39,259 nucleotides of DNA from an uncultured Blautia sp. (GTDB lineage: Bacteria > Bacillota > Clostridia > Lachnospirales > Lachnospiraceae), in assembly GCA_934394595.1 (NCBI GenBank), contig CAKRRX010000009.1, positions 1 through 39,259 of the forward strand, read 5' to 3'. This document shows, piece after piece, positions 7,960 through 18,500 of the stretch. Made by a program: the position numbers and the translations under genes. The notes below the pieces were generated by a model that did not search any database, had not been told where the DNA came from, and was given only the letters and a program-made list of their open reading frames with translations. Position 1 is the first letter of the stretch. Every line of letters starts with the position of its first letter.

Positions 7960-10035
7960 ATGGCAATTGACTACAGAGACGGAGAAGTATTTCTGAACTT
8001 TGTTACAGATAAATTAAAGGCGCGGATCGCGCGCATCAGCGAGTCTATTCTGGAGGGCCAGAAGGATATCGAGGGAATGCACGAATATTACTGGGAAAAC
8101 TATACGGAGATGGACCAGTACGGATATGAAAATTTTGACAACCAGCAGGCTTTGCTCCACCAGATCAATGCAAATGAGCAGCAGATCCATCTGAGAAAGA
8201 GATTCCGGAAAATGCTGGATTCTCCCTTTTTCGGAAGAGTAGACTTCGTTTTTGAGGGAGAGGATGAGCCGGAGATTTTTTATATCGGAATCGGAAATTT
8301 TGCAGAAGAGGCAGGACATACTCCTCTTGTTTACGATTGGAGAGCCCCGGTCAGCGGCCTGTTTTATGATTACGATAAAGGACCTGCTTCCTATGAGGCA
8401 CCACTTGGCACTATAAATGGGGAGATCGCAGCCAAATGGCAGTATAAGATACGCAGTGGCCGCATGGTCTATCAGTTTGAAAGCGATGTGAAGATTGATG
8501 ATGAGATCCTCATGGCGGAGTTGGGAAGCGGCGGCAGTGTGGCTTTGAAAAATATCGTCCGTACCATTCAGAAAGAGCAGAACGCTATCATCCGAAATAC
8601 CAGGGATAAGATCATGGTAATACAAGGGGCAGCAGGCAGCGGAAAGACTTCCATTGCCCTGCACCGGATCGCCTATCTTCTTTACCATGACCGTAAAAAT
8701 CTGAAATCCTCAAACATCCTGATCCTGTCCCCAAACAGTATTTTTTCGGATTACATTTCCCATATTCTGCCGGAACTTGGGGAGGAGAACATCCGGGAAA
8801 TGAGCTTTGACCTGTTTGCTTACAGGCAGCTTAAGGATACCGTATCGGACTGTGAGGACCGCTATGACCAGATCGAGAGAAGCCTTAATTTTCCGGAAGC
8901 TCCTTCTTTTTATAAGGAAAAACAATCCCAGGAGTTCCTGAATAAAATGGAAGGTTATCTTACCGGTCTGGAAGATGAACTGATGAATTTTAAAGATGTG
9001 GAATATAAGAATTTCACAAGAAAAGAAGAGGAGATCATTGATCTTTTCTATTTCAAATTTCAGGATATCCCACTTCTTTCCCGTATGGAGGCAGTGGCAG
9101 ATAATTTTATTGATGAGGTGGAAACTCTTCGTGACAATGACATGGACGAAGAAGAGAGAGCAATTGTCATGGAGAAATTTCTGAAAATGTATGACACGCA
9201 GGATCTTTATGTGATATACAGCCGTTTCCTGGAAAGCTGCGGCTATCCGGGACTTCCCCATGTACAGCTGGCAGAAAGAAAGCTTCGTTATGAAGATGTC
9301 TATCCGGTGCTTTATATGAAATACCGGTTGTCCAGGCAGAACAGCCACAATGAGATCAAGCATCTTGTGGTGGACGAAATGCAGGATTATTCCAGACTGC
9401 AATATCAGATCCTGAAAATGATGTTTCCCTGCCGCATGACCATTCTCGGGGACAAGGCCCAGACTATGGAAGAAAAAGAGCAGGATGTACTTGGGTTCCT
9501 TCCGAAGATCCTTGGAAAAGAAATCCGCAAAATCGTGATGAACAAAAGCTACCGCAACACTGTGGAAATTGCTTCCTACGCCAATCATCTGGCAGGGATC
9601 ACAGATATGGAGCTGTTTGAACGACACGGGGAACCGGTAGAAGAAAAAGTATTTTCCGGAAATCCGGGGGAGGCTTTGGAAAATGGCCTGGAAGAGATCC
9701 TGAAGAAGCTCTGGCTGGGAGAAAATCAGTTTGAGACTGCTGCAGTGATCATGAGAACGGAAGAAGAGGCGAGAAAAGCAGCCGGAATTCTGAAAGCGAA
9801 GCTGGAAGCAACCGGATTTGATACGGAAAACCATTTTTCTTATCTTCACAGAGACAGTACCAGCTTTTGCAAAGGTATTACGGTCACTACTTTTTATCTG
9901 GCAAAAGGTCTGGAATTTGATCAGGTATTTTCTCTTTTTCCAAAAGCGGATCAAAGTCCTATTGCACGTCAGGGCCGGTATATTGCAGCCACCCGTGCTC
10001 TTCACAGACTTCATATGTATGAGTATGGAAAGTAA
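7960..10035 (+). CDS. HelD-like superfamily 1 ATPase (RNA polymerase-associated helicase)
   Basis: UvrD/Rep-type ATPase of the HelD group, which binds RNA polymerase and uses ATP to clear stalled or DNA-bound polymerase. The 691-residue product starts with a charged helical region (about 1-80) resembling the HelD coiled-coil arm. Walker A GAAGSGKT is at 223-230, the DEMQD Walker B/motif II at 472-476, and the C-terminal helicase motifs include LAKGLEFDQV and an ATRALHRL segment near the end. It is somewhat shorter than B. subtilis HelD. The ATG at 7960 is preferred because GAAGGAG (7942-7948) sits at proper distance; the in-frame GTG at 7948 overlaps that ribosome site. A standalone DNA helicase role cannot be excluded. 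Confidence 0.87.
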   Translation: MAIDYRDGEVFLNFVTDKLKARIARISESILEGQKDIEGMHEYYWENYTEMDQYGYENFDNQQALLHQINANEQQIHLRKRFRKMLDSPFFGRVDFVFEGEDEPEIFYIGIGNFAEEAGHTPLVYDWRAPVSGLFYDYDKGPASYEAPLGTINGEIAAKWQYKIRSGRMVYQFESDVKIDDEILMAELGSGGSVALKNIVRTIQKEQNAIIRNTRDKIMVIQGAAGSGKTSIALHRIAYLLYHDRKNLKSSNILILSPNSIFSDYISHILPELGEENIREMSFDLFAYRQLKDTVSDCEDRYDQIERSLNFPEAPSFYKEKQSQEFLNKMEGYLTGLEDELMNFKDVEYKNFTRKEEEIIDLFYFKFQDIPLLSRMEAVADNFIDEVETLRDNDMDEEERAIVMEKFLKMYDTQDLYVIYSRFLESCGYPGLPHVQLAERKLRYEDVYPVLYMKYRLSRQNSHNEIKHLVVDEMQDYSRLQYQILKMMFPCRMTILGDKAQTMEEKEQDVLGFLPKILGKEIRKIVMNKSYRNTVEIASYANHLAGITDMELFERHGEPVEEKVFSGNPGEALENGLEEILKKLWLGENQFETAAVIMRTEEEARKAAGILKAKLEATGFDTENHFSYLHRDSTSFCKGITVTTFYLAKGLEFDQVFSLFPKADQSPIARQGRYIAATRALHRLHMYEYGK

Positions 10036-10099
10036 ATTTTACAAAAATATGACACATATAGCTTAGTATAAGAAAAACTGTCGGGAAAAATAAAATCCA

Positions 10100-10128
10100 T
10101 TGACAGGTTTGTAATAAAATTGTAAAAT
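10100..10128 (+). promoter_or_regulatory. Sigma-A promoter for the lipoprotein gene
   Basis: TTGACA (10100-10105) and TAAAAT (10123-10128) are separated by exactly 17 bases, 42 bases before the lipoprotein start codon. No terminator was recognised for the upstream helicase gene. Confidence 0.75.
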
Positions 10129-10169
10129 ATAACCGTTATCCCTATGATAAAGGAAATGAGGAGGATACT

Positions 10170-11168
10170 ATGAAGAACAAAAAGATTTTAGCAATCTTGA
10201 CTATAGCAGCATGTGTTTCCGTTATTGCATCAGGCTGCGGCTTTGGTGGTGATGAGCCGGAAGAGCAGGTGGTAGTGGATGCTACTCCTACACCGGAACC
10301 TACTTCCACTCCTACACCGGAGCCTACCATTGCACCGGATGTACAGGACAGCACTTACACTTCCAGTAATGGCGCTGTATCCATTAAGCTTCCTGATGCC
10401 ACCTGGTCCAATAAGGCGGATGAGGCAGATATGCTCAGCTTTGAATCACCTGAGCAGGGTAAGATCCTGATCCTTCATGGACAGGGAGAGGAAGATATGG
10501 CTTCAGCTATGCTTCCGGACACACAGGATCTGGCAGCAGCACTGGAACAGGCTTCAGATCTTACCCAGGGTACAGATTTTGAGATCCAGGATTATACTAC
10601 CAATGATGTAGAAGGAGTTGGGGTATATTCTTATACCGTGAAATATACAGACGCTTCCAAGAGTGGCGGTTATGTATATAATATCCACAAGATTTATAAG
10701 AGTTCCGATGAATATTACAGTATCTGCGGTTCTGTTGTGAATGACGCATCCTATGACGGAATCAAAGCAGCTGTGGATTCCTTTGGTATTGCCGGAGATT
10801 CCGGACTGAAGGCAGCAGCACCTGTGAAGTCTGATGACGCTGCAGCTGATGGACAGACTGATGGCAGTGCAGCCGGCACCACAGATGGAAGCACAGATAC
10901 TTCATCAGATGGTAGCAGCAGCGGAACTACCGGAAATTCCGGCGGCTTTACCCAGGAGCAGCTTACAGATACCAATCAGACCAGAACTATTTACCGCAAT
11001 TCTGACGGACATCCGCTGGTTATCACACCTGATGGAAATGGAAACTGGGTAGACTTTGATGGAAATACCTATCGCTTTGCGAACAATGAGGATGTTTACG
11101 ATCAGAATGATGTGGACTATTACTGGCATGGAGAAGGAGCAGATGTATATTACATGCCTGTAGAGTAA
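10170..11168 (+). CDS. Putative lipoprotein with Pro/Thr-rich stalk
   Basis: Secreted, membrane-anchored protein of 332 residues with no recognised function. A lipoprotein signal peptide is clear: Lys-rich start, hydrophobic core and lipobox ASGC with the lipidated Cys23. A short acidic stretch and a PTPEPTSTPTPEPT stalk (about 40-54) lead to a folded domain (about 60-215) with SSNGAVSIKLPDATW. A Gly/Ser/Thr/Asp-rich linker (about 216-260) then leads to a C-terminal segment (about 265-332) rich in Asp, Asn and Tyr with repeated DGNGNW/DGNTYR units. That architecture suggests an extracellular sensor or adhesin. GAGGAGG precedes the ATG, and the gene has its own promoter. Homologues in Lachnospiraceae are typically annotated as hypothetical. 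Confidence 0.85.
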   Translation: MKNKKILAILTIAACVSVIASGCGFGGDEPEEQVVVDATPTPEPTSTPTPEPTIAPDVQDSTYTSSNGAVSIKLPDATWSNKADEADMLSFESPEQGKILILHGQGEEDMASAMLPDTQDLAAALEQASDLTQGTDFEIQDYTTNDVEGVGVYSYTVKYTDASKSGGYVYNIHKIYKSSDEYYSICGSVVNDASYDGIKAAVDSFGIAGDSGLKAAAPVKSDDAAADGQTDGSAAGTTDGSTDTSSDGSSSGTTGNSGGFTQEQLTDTNQTRTIYRNSDGHPLVITPDGNGNWVDFDGNTYRFANNEDVYDQNDVDYYWHGEGADVYYMPVE

Positions 11169-11194
11169 AAACAGCAGAGAGTTTGACTTACACG

Positions 11195-11225
11195 GACACA
11201 GCTACCCGGGAAGGATGGCTGTGTC
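11195..11225 (+). terminator. Weak terminator-like hairpin after the lipoprotein gene
   Basis: GACACAGC (11195-11202) pairs with GCTGTGTC (11218-11225), but only three T residues follow, so termination would be partial. The hairpin covers an alternative upstream ATG of the next gene, which argues that translation starts later. Confidence 0.4.
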
Positions 11226-11244
11226 TTTGACGGTTGGAGGGAAT

Positions 11245-12006
11245 ATGGAAGATTTTCAGGCTTATGGCGAATTTGCCAGAGTATATGATATATTTCAGGA
11301 TAACGTGGACTATCAGGCATGGGCCGGGTGGCTGAAGCAGCAGCTTTTTTCCTATGGAATTCAGGACGGTCTGGTACTGGATCTTGGCTGTGGCACCGGA
11401 ACTATGACAGAGCTTCTGGCAAAGGAAGGATACGATATGATCGGTGTGGACAATTCCGAGGAAATGCTGGCAGAAGCAATGGAGAAGCGTGTGGAATCCG
11501 GGCAGGATATTTTGTATCTTTTACAGGATATGCAGGAATTTGAACTGTACGGTACTGTAAGGGCTGTGGTAAGCGTATGTGACAGCCTGAATTACATAAC
11601 CGAAGAAGAGGAGCTGGAGCATGTATTTGCCCTGGTAAATAATTATCTGGATCCTCAGGGGATTTTTCTGTTTGATATGAATACCATTTACAAATACAGA
11701 GATATGATCGGGGATACTACTATAGCGGAGAACCGGGATGAGGGAAGCTTTATCTGGGAGAACAGCTATGATGAGGAGACCGGGATCAATACCTATGAAC
11801 TGGCACTTTTTCTGCCAAGAGAAGACGGGCTTTATGAGAAAACAGAGGAAGTACACTATCAGAAAGCGTATTCCCTGGAGAAGATCAAAGAACTGATAAA
11901 AAAGGCCGGGATGGAGCTGCTGGCAGTGTATGATGCCTATACCATGGAGCCTCCGAGGGAAGAGAGTGGAAGACTGACCTTTGTGGTAAGGGAACAGGGA
12001 AAATAA
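11245..12006 (+). CDS. Class I SAM-dependent methyltransferase
   Basis: Small soluble Rossmann-fold methyltransferase of 253 residues, substrate unknown. It begins with a Tyr/Phe-rich segment (YGEFARVYDIF) common to this subgroup. Motif I, DLGCGTG, is at 46-52, followed by an acidic end of strand two (GVDNSEEML). VRAVVSVCDSLNYI forms the motif IV region, and later FLFDMNT is a further strand. The ATG at 11245 is chosen because TTGGAGG lies just ahead of it; an ATG at 11215 falls in the hairpin of the previous gene. It lies 22 bases upstream of hslO, so the two are probably one transcript. The neighbour does not disclose the target. Confidence 0.88.
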   Translation: MEDFQAYGEFARVYDIFQDNVDYQAWAGWLKQQLFSYGIQDGLVLDLGCGTGTMTELLAKEGYDMIGVDNSEEMLAEAMEKRVESGQDILYLLQDMQEFELYGTVRAVVSVCDSLNYITEEEELEHVFALVNNYLDPQGIFLFDMNTIYKYRDMIGDTTIAENRDEGSFIWENSYDEETGINTYELALFLPREDGLYEKTEEVHYQKAYSLEKIKELIKKAGMELLAVYDAYTMEPPREESGRLTFVVREQGK

Positions 12007-12028
12007 TAATATAGATTGGAGAAAACAG

Positions 12029-12907
12029 ATGAACGATTACATTATACGTGCCACTGCGGCGAACGATCAGATACGTGCTTTTGCAGCTGTGACTACCAAT
12101 ATGGTGGAGACTGCAAGGGAACATCATAATACAAGTCCGGTGGCCACTGCAGCGCTGGGAAGGCTTCTCACAGCGGGCGCCATGATGGGGGCTATGATGA
12201 AGGGAGAGAAAGATGTGCTTACCCTTCAGATCAAGGCAGGAGGCCCTCTTCAGGGAATTACGGTGACAGCAGATTCCCAGGGAAATGTAAAGGGATATGT
12301 GGGAAATCCGGATGTGCGCATTCCGGCTAATTCCAGGGGTAAGCTGGATGTTGCGGGAGCTGTTGGACCTGGATTTCTTACTGTGATCAAGGATATGGGA
12401 CTGAAAGAGCCATACAGCGGCCAGGTTATGCTGCAGACCTGCGAGATCGCAGAAGACCTGACCTATTATTTTGCAACAAGCGAGCAGGTACCATCTGCAG
12501 TGGGCCTTGGAGTTCTGATGAATAAGAATAACACTGTGCGCCAGGCCGGTGGATTCATTGTGCAGCTGATGCCTTTTGCAGAAGAAGAGGTGATTTCCAG
12601 ACTGGAGCAGAACGTACAGAAGATCAATTCTGTTACCAGTCTTTTAGAGGAAGGACATACTCCTGAGAGTCTGCTTGAGAAGGTTCTGGAGGGCTTTGAT
12701 GTGCAGATCAATGAGAAAACGGATACCCGTTTCCACTGTAACTGCTCCAAAGAGAGAGTGGAGAAAGCGCTGATCAGCATTGGAAGAAAAGAATTAAATG
12801 AGATGATCCAGGAAGGCAAGCCCATTGAGATGAATTGCCATTTCTGCAATACCAATTATAACTTTACTGTGGAAGAACTGAAAGAAATTCTGAGAAGATG
12901 TAAATAA
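12029..12907 (+). CDS. hslO: Hsp33 redox-regulated holdase chaperone
   Basis: Hsp33 binds unfolding proteins during oxidative stress. It is kept inactive by a Zn site whose cysteines form disulfides on oxidation, releasing the linker for client binding. The 292-residue length is typical. The N-terminal core holds conserved family stretches (VATAALGRLLTAGAMMGAM near 35-55, and the GYVGNPDV region). The C-terminal redox switch is intact: Cys237 and Cys239 (HCNC) and Cys270 and Cys273 (CHFC), a CxC-X30-CxxC arrangement. Placed between a methyltransferase and nadE on the + strand. A GGAG-like ribosome site (TTGGAGAAAAC) precedes the ATG. Confidence 0.96.
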   Translation: MNDYIIRATAANDQIRAFAAVTTNMVETAREHHNTSPVATAALGRLLTAGAMMGAMMKGEKDVLTLQIKAGGPLQGITVTADSQGNVKGYVGNPDVRIPANSRGKLDVAGAVGPGFLTVIKDMGLKEPYSGQVMLQTCEIAEDLTYYFATSEQVPSAVGLGVLMNKNNTVRQAGGFIVQLMPFAEEEVISRLEQNVQKINSVTSLLEEGHTPESLLEKVLEGFDVQINEKTDTRFHCNCSKERVEKALISIGRKELNEMIQEGKPIEMNCHFCNTNYNFTVEELKEILRRCK

Positions 12908-13004
12908 TCTACGATGACCGAATTAGATTTTGTGTCCACGGCTTTGCCGGCAGAGACCATATCCGCAGACAGGACGGAATGAAGAAAGAAAAGAGGATTA
13001 GTTC

Positions 13005-14921
13005 ATGAATCAGGGATTTATAAAAGTAGCGGCAGGAACGCCGACGGTTACGGTTGCAGATTGTAAGGCGAATACAAAAGCGATTCTTGAGATCATCCAT
13101 GAAATGGAAGAGCAGCAGGCCAAGATCATGGTACTTCCGGAGTTGTGCATCACAGGCTATACCTGCCAGGACCTTTTTCTTCAGAGAAGGCTTCTGGACA
13201 GCGCCTGGGAGAGCCTTTTGACTATTGCAGAAGAGACAGAAGAGGTGGATGCGCTGATTTTTGTAGGACTTCCCATGCGAGTGAATGGAAAGCTTTATAA
13301 TGTGGCAGCTGCACTGAATCATGGAAATATTCTTGGATTTGTACCTAAGACACATATTCCAAACTACAACGAATTTTATGAGCAGCGTCATTTTGCATCA
13401 GGGGAAGAGGTCTGGACAGATGTGATGATCGGGGAAGAGAGCGTACCATTTGGCAGCAGCCTGATCTTTGCATGTGAAGAACTTCCGGAGCTGACAGTAG
13501 GGGCAGAAATCTGTGAGGATTTGTGGGTTCCCCTTCCGCCAAGTGTAAATCTGGCACAGGCAGGGGCACATATTATCGTCAATCTCTCTGCCAGTGATGA
13601 GATGGTTGGAAAGGATTCCTACCGACGGGAGCTGGTGAAGGGGCAGTCTGCAAGACTGGTATGCGGATACATTTATGCCACAGCCGGAGAAGGTGAGTCC
13701 TCCCAGGATCTGGTCTTTGGCGGACAGAATTTGATCGCAGAAAACGGTACCATGCTGGCAGAAGCAAAACGTTTCCAGAATACGGTGATTTACGGGGAAA
13801 TCGATGTTCACAGACTGGCTGATGAGAGAAGAAGACTTTCCACTTATCCGGCATCAGACGATTCTGACTGCCAGATAGTACCTTTTGAGGTGGAAGTGGA
13901 AAAGACTTCCCTTACCAGAAATTTTGCCCCATATCCTTTCGTACCTTCTGTAAAAGAAGAGCGGGACATGCGCTGTGAGGAGATCCTGAATATTCAGGCA
14001 ATGGGACTTAAGAAGCGAATGAGCCACATTCGCTGCCAGAAGGCAATGGTGGGACTTTCCGGAGGCCTCGACTCTACTCTTGCCCTGCTTGTGATCGCAC
14101 GTACCTTCCGGCTGATGGGACTGCCCTCAGAAAATATCCGCTGCATTACCATGCCATGCTTTGGCACTACAGACAGAACCTATCAGAATGCCTGCAAGTT
14201 AAGCCAGTGCCTTGGTGCTACCCTTACAGAGGTTAATATTAAGGAAGCGGTAAATATTCATTTTCGCGATATCGGCCATGATGATTCTGTTCATGATGTA
14301 ACCTATGAGAACTGTCAGGCAAGAGAGCGTACCCAGATTCTGATGGATATGGCAAACCAGGAGGGCGCACTTCTGGTTGGAACCGGAGATCTTTCCGAGC
14401 TTGCTCTTGGATGGGCTACCTATAATGGAGACCACATGTCCATGTATGGGGTAAATGCCTCTGTTCCCAAAACGCTGGTAAGACACCTTGTCCGCTATTA
14501 TGCAGACACCTGTGGGGAAAAAGAGCTGGAAGAGGTGCTTCTGGATATCCTGGATACCCCGGTAAGCCCGGAGCTTCTTCCGCCAAAGGATGGCAAGATC
14601 GCTCAGAAAACAGAAGATCTTGTGGGCCCTTACGAGCTTCATGATTTTTATCTCTACTATATGCTGCGTGCAGGCTTTGAGCCGGACAAGATATACCGGA
14701 TCGCATGCAGAACCTTTGAAAATACCTATGACAAAGCTACCATCCTGAAATGGTTGAAGACCTTCTACCGGAGATTTTTTGCGCAGCAGTTCAAGCGCTC
14801 CTGTCTGCCAGACGGCCCGAAGGTGGGAAGCGTGGCTCTTTCTCCAAGAGGAGATCTGCGTATGCCAAGTGATGCCAGTGCAGCAGTGTGGATGGAGGCT
14901 CTGGAAAATATCGAGGAATAA
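13005..14921 (+). CDS. nadE: Glutamine-dependent NAD+ synthetase
   Basis: Final step of NAD synthesis: nicotinic acid adenine dinucleotide plus ATP is amidated with ammonia from glutamine. The 638-residue two-domain form is present. The N-terminal nitrilase-fold glutaminase has the Glu46 (LPELCITGY), Lys115 (VPKTHIPNYNEF) and Cys170 (AEICEDLW) triad. The C-terminal NAD synthetase has the SGGLDST pyrophosphate loop at 352-358. The start is preceded by AAGAGGATTAG. A perfect hairpin terminator (14940-14971) follows within 20 bases, inside the convergent gene, ending the long + strand series that begins with the helicase. Confidence 0.96.
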   Translation: MNQGFIKVAAGTPTVTVADCKANTKAILEIIHEMEEQQAKIMVLPELCITGYTCQDLFLQRRLLDSAWESLLTIAEETEEVDALIFVGLPMRVNGKLYNVAAALNHGNILGFVPKTHIPNYNEFYEQRHFASGEEVWTDVMIGEESVPFGSSLIFACEELPELTVGAEICEDLWVPLPPSVNLAQAGAHIIVNLSASDEMVGKDSYRRELVKGQSARLVCGYIYATAGEGESSQDLVFGGQNLIAENGTMLAEAKRFQNTVIYGEIDVHRLADERRRLSTYPASDDSDCQIVPFEVEVEKTSLTRNFAPYPFVPSVKEERDMRCEEILNIQAMGLKKRMSHIRCQKAMVGLSGGLDSTLALLVIARTFRLMGLPSENIRCITMPCFGTTDRTYQNACKLSQCLGATLTEVNIKEAVNIHFRDIGHDDSVHDVTYENCQARERTQILMDMANQEGALLVGTGDLSELALGWATYNGDHMSMYGVNASVPKTLVRHLVRYYADTCGEKELEEVLLDILDTPVSPELLPPKDGKIAQKTEDLVGPYELHDFYLYYMLRAGFEPDKIYRIACRTFENTYDKATILKWLKTFYRRFFAQQFKRSCLPDGPKVGSVALSPRGDLRMPSDASAAVWMEALENIEE

Positions 14922-14926
14922 TGTGC

Positions 14927-15388
14927 TCATTGGTTATCAGGCGGAGAACTTACATGGTTCTCCGCCTTTTTCAGTGCTTCTTCAATGGCATTTAGAAGCA
15001 GCTCAGAAGTGTATTTTTGGTCTGTGGAATATTTCAGGCCTTCCAGGGACTGGCTGTCTGTGATCTGGCTTGCAAGAGATTCCAGGGAAGGTTTCACCAG
15101 AGGAAACAAAGCTGTGGTAGTTTCGCTTAAGTTTACTAAGGAGATGGAATCAATGCTGTTCTGGCTTACCGTAACCTCCACATCAAAGGTATTCTGGTTC
15201 AGGGTAATGGAAGAGCGGTAGACACCAGGAGTATAAAGAGAGTGGGCGTTCCCTGATGTAGTCTGGCTCCTGCCAGGCCCGAACATAAAAAAGATCAGTA
15301 CCCCAAGAAGGATGGCAAGGATAAGAAAAGCGATGGTGTACACCACCTCTTTCATATGTAAAACAATGATCCTGGTTTTTGAACTCAT
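14927..15388 (-). CDS. Membrane-anchored FMN-binding-domain-like protein
   Basis: Protein of 153 residues with one N-terminal membrane helix (about 14-36, VVYTIAFLILAILLGVLIFF) and an extracytoplasmic domain. The domain starts YTPGVYRSSITLN and continues with alternating hydrophobic strands and a YTSELLLNAIEEAL helix, resembling the FMN_bind fold of RnfG/NqrC-type proteins. The usual flavin-attachment motif (SGAT) is not visible; the equivalent region reads TDQKYTSEL. It may therefore not carry covalent flavin and function is unknown. AGGAGG (complement of 15398-15403) lies ten bases before the ATG. Its 3' end doubles as the terminator of the convergent nadE gene. Confidence 0.75.
   Translation of the reverse strand: MSSKTRIIVLHMKEVVYTIAFLILAILLGVLIFFMFGPGRSQTTSGNAHSLYTPGVYRSSITLNQNTFDVEVTVSQNSIDSISLVNLSETTTALFPLVKPSLESLASQITDSQSLEGLKYSTDQKYTSELLLNAIEEALKKAENHVSSPPDNQ
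14940..14971 (+). terminator. nadE terminator, embedded in the convergent gene
   Basis: GGCGGAGAAC (14940-14949) pairs perfectly with GTTCTCCGCC (14957-14966) across a seven-base loop, followed by five T residues. The stem encodes the last residues of the gene on the opposite strand. Confidence 0.9.
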
Positions 15389-15467
15389 GGGTATGCGCCT
15401 CCTGGTCTGCAGCGGATGAAAGCCTTTTTCAATATGGTCCGAAGCGAGTTTCGTTTATTCTATCCTA

Positions 15468-15496
15468 TTATCAAACAGGGGGATTTATGATAAAAT
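15468..15496 (+). promoter_or_regulatory. Probable addBA promoter
   Basis: TTATCA (15468-15473) and TAAAAT (15491-15496) are separated by 17 bases, 26 bases before the addB start, in the divergent gap with the FMN-bind-like gene. Confidence 0.5.
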
Positions 15497-15522
15497 AATG
15501 GGCAGATGGGAGGAAGATGCAG

Positions 15523-18500
15523 ATGTCATTACAATTTATTATGGGAAGCTCCGGAATCGGCAAGACACATTATGCCTGCGAGCAGATCATCCGGGAATCC
15601 CTGGAACATCCGGAAAAAAGGTATTATATAATTGTTCCGGAGCAGTTTACCATGCAGACACAAAGAAATGTGGTGGAGATGCATCCGGGGAAAGGAATCC
15701 TGAATATCGATGTGCTGAGTTTTGAACGTCTGGCTTATCGTATTTTTGAAGAGGTGGGCGGTGCCAGGGAAGTATTGCTGGATGACACCGGAAAGAGCAT
15801 GGTCCTTGCCAAGCTGGTGCAAAAGCACAAAAAGGAACTTCCCTATCTTGGGAGCCAGATGAATAAGGCTGGATATCTGGATGAGGTGAAATCTCTTATT
15901 TCGGAATTTATGCAGTATGATGTGAAGGACGAAGAGATGGAGGAAATGCTGGAAAAAGCAGGGGAAGAATCTCTTCTGTACCGGAAAATGAAAGATGTAG
16001 AGCTTTTGTATACAAGCTTTAAAGAATACCTGGAAGGACATTATATCACAGGAGAAGGGGTGATGGACGCACTACGGGCTGCCATTCCCTTTTCTGCCAA
16101 AATGAAAAACAGTGTGGTCCTTCTGGACGGGTATACCGGTTTTACTCCGATCCAGCTACATGTGATCCGGGAGCTGCTTATCGTATGCGACCGTATCCTG
16201 GTGACTGTGACCATGGATGCCAGGGAAAATCCAACGGGTATGGGAAAGCCCCACCAGCTTTTTTATATGAGTAAAAAAATGATCCACAGCCTGACAGGGC
16301 TTACCCATGATCTGGAAGAGCCTGTGCTTTTAAAAAACCGGGAAAAAGGGCGGTTCGCAGGCAGCCCTGCGCTGGGTTTTCTGGAACAGCACCTGTTTCG
16401 TTACAAAAAGGCTGTTTATGAAAAAAAACAGCAGGAAATTTCCCTGTTTGCAGCCAGATCCCCCATAAAAGAGATGGAAGAGACCGCAAGGCAGATTCGC
16501 CGGATGGTTCGGGAAGAGGATCTGAAATATGGGGAGATCGCCGTGATCACCGGAAATCTGGAAGCATATAAAAGTATTGCCTCGCAGGTGTTTGAGGAAG
16601 CACAGATTCCGTATTTCCTGGATGAGAAGCATTCCATTTTGCTGAATCCTTTTGTGGAATATATCCGGGCTGCTCTGGAAATGGTCACAAATGGCTTCGG
16701 CTATGAAAGTGTTTTTCGCTACCTAAGGTGCAGTCTGTCCGCCGTGACCAGAGGCGAGGCAGATATGCTGGAGAATTATGTTCTGGCACTTGGCATACGG
16801 GGATTTGGAAAATGGTCTGAAAAGTGGGTGCGCATTTACCGTGGAATGCCAGAAGAGGATATCCAGTCTCTGAATGAGTACAGAGAGAAATTTGTGGCAG
16901 AAGTGCAATCCCTTGCGCAGGGCTTTCAAGGCGGAAAAAAGAAAGTATGTGAATATTGTTATAGTTTGTACCAGTTTATCACAGAATGTGAGATCCAAAA
17001 GAAGCTAAAGGAGCAGGAGCTGTACTTTCAGGAAAAGGGTGAGAAAGCCCTGGAAAAAGAGTATGCCCAGATTTACGGGATCGTGATGGAGCTTCTGGAT
17101 CGCATGGTGGAAATCCTGGGAGAAGAGGAAATCACAAGGGCAGAATTTACCCAGCTTCTGGAAGTGGGCTTTGCCAAATCAAAAGTGGCACTGATTCCGC
17201 CAAGTATGGATCAGGTTCTGGTGGGCGATATGGAGCGTACCAGGCTAAAAGAGATCAAGGTATTGTTCTTTGTAGGGGTCAACGAGGGAAACATACCGAA
17301 AAATACGGATTCCGGCGGAATGCTTACACAGATGGACCGGGAATTTTTTGCAGATCAGGGGATGGAACTGGCACCGGGGCCAAAAGAACTGATGAATACC
17401 CAGCGGTTTTATCTTTATCTGAATCTGACCAAGCCAGGGCAGAAGCTGATACTATCCTACTGTAACTCCAATGGAAAAGGGGAGCCGGTAAGTCCTGCTT
17501 ATCTGATCCACAACATCCTGGCAATGTTTCCCAAATGCCAGGTGGAAGAGGCTGAGGAAAAAGAATATACCCTGGATGGCATGGAACTTCCGGCTACCAG
17601 TATGTCCTGTTTCCTGAAAGGACTGGAAGAGGGAAAAAAGGACCCGCTTTTTGCAGAATTGTACAGCTGGTACCTTCTTCACCCGGAATATGAAAATAAG
17701 GTTCGCAGCCTGGTGGAGGCGTCGCTTGCCAGAAAGCCTGCAGATAAGATCAGTGAAAGTGTGGCGAAGGCTCTTTATGGGGAGGTCTCCCCTTATGGAG
17801 CCACCAGACTGGAGCGGTTTTCGGCCTGTGCCTTTGCACATTTTCTGCAGTATGGACTTTTGCTTACCCAGCGTGCTGAGTATGAATTTAAAGCTATGGA
17901 TCGTGGAAATGTGATGCATGGAGCACTGGAGAAATTTGCCCGCGAGGTAAAAAAAGAGGGGCTGAAATGGGCAAGCCTTACAGAAGAGCAGAGGAATACA
18001 ATCATTGACCGCTGTGTGGAGGAAGTGACAGCGGATTACGGAAATACTGTATTAAAAAGCAGTGCCAGAAATGAATATATGATCCAGAGAACAAAGAGAA
18101 TCCTAAGAAGAACGGTTTGGGCTGTGCAGGAACAGCTGAAATCCGGAGAGTTTGATCCGGAGGGCTTTGAGGTGGTATTTCAGGGAGGCCGTATTGACCG
18201 TGTGGATTCTATGGAAACAGAGGATGGAAAGCTGTATGTCCGGGTTATTGATTATAAGACAGGAAACACTTCTTTTGATCTGGTTTCCCTGTACCATGGC
18301 CTTCAGCTGCAGCTGATGATCTATCTGGACGGAGCGATGCAGGTGGAGCAGAACACCCACCAGGACATGGAAGTGATTCCTGCAGGAGTCTTTTATTATA
18401 ATATCAAGGATCCTATGATCCAGGAAAAAATCGACGCAGATGTGGAAATTGTCCAGGAAAAGGTGATGAAAGAATTGCAGATGAATGGACTGGTACAGGC

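Noticed and set aside
12914..12982. 22-codon reading frame between hslO and nadE
   Set aside because: Too short, no ribosome site and no recognisable sequence; the gap is ordinary spacer.
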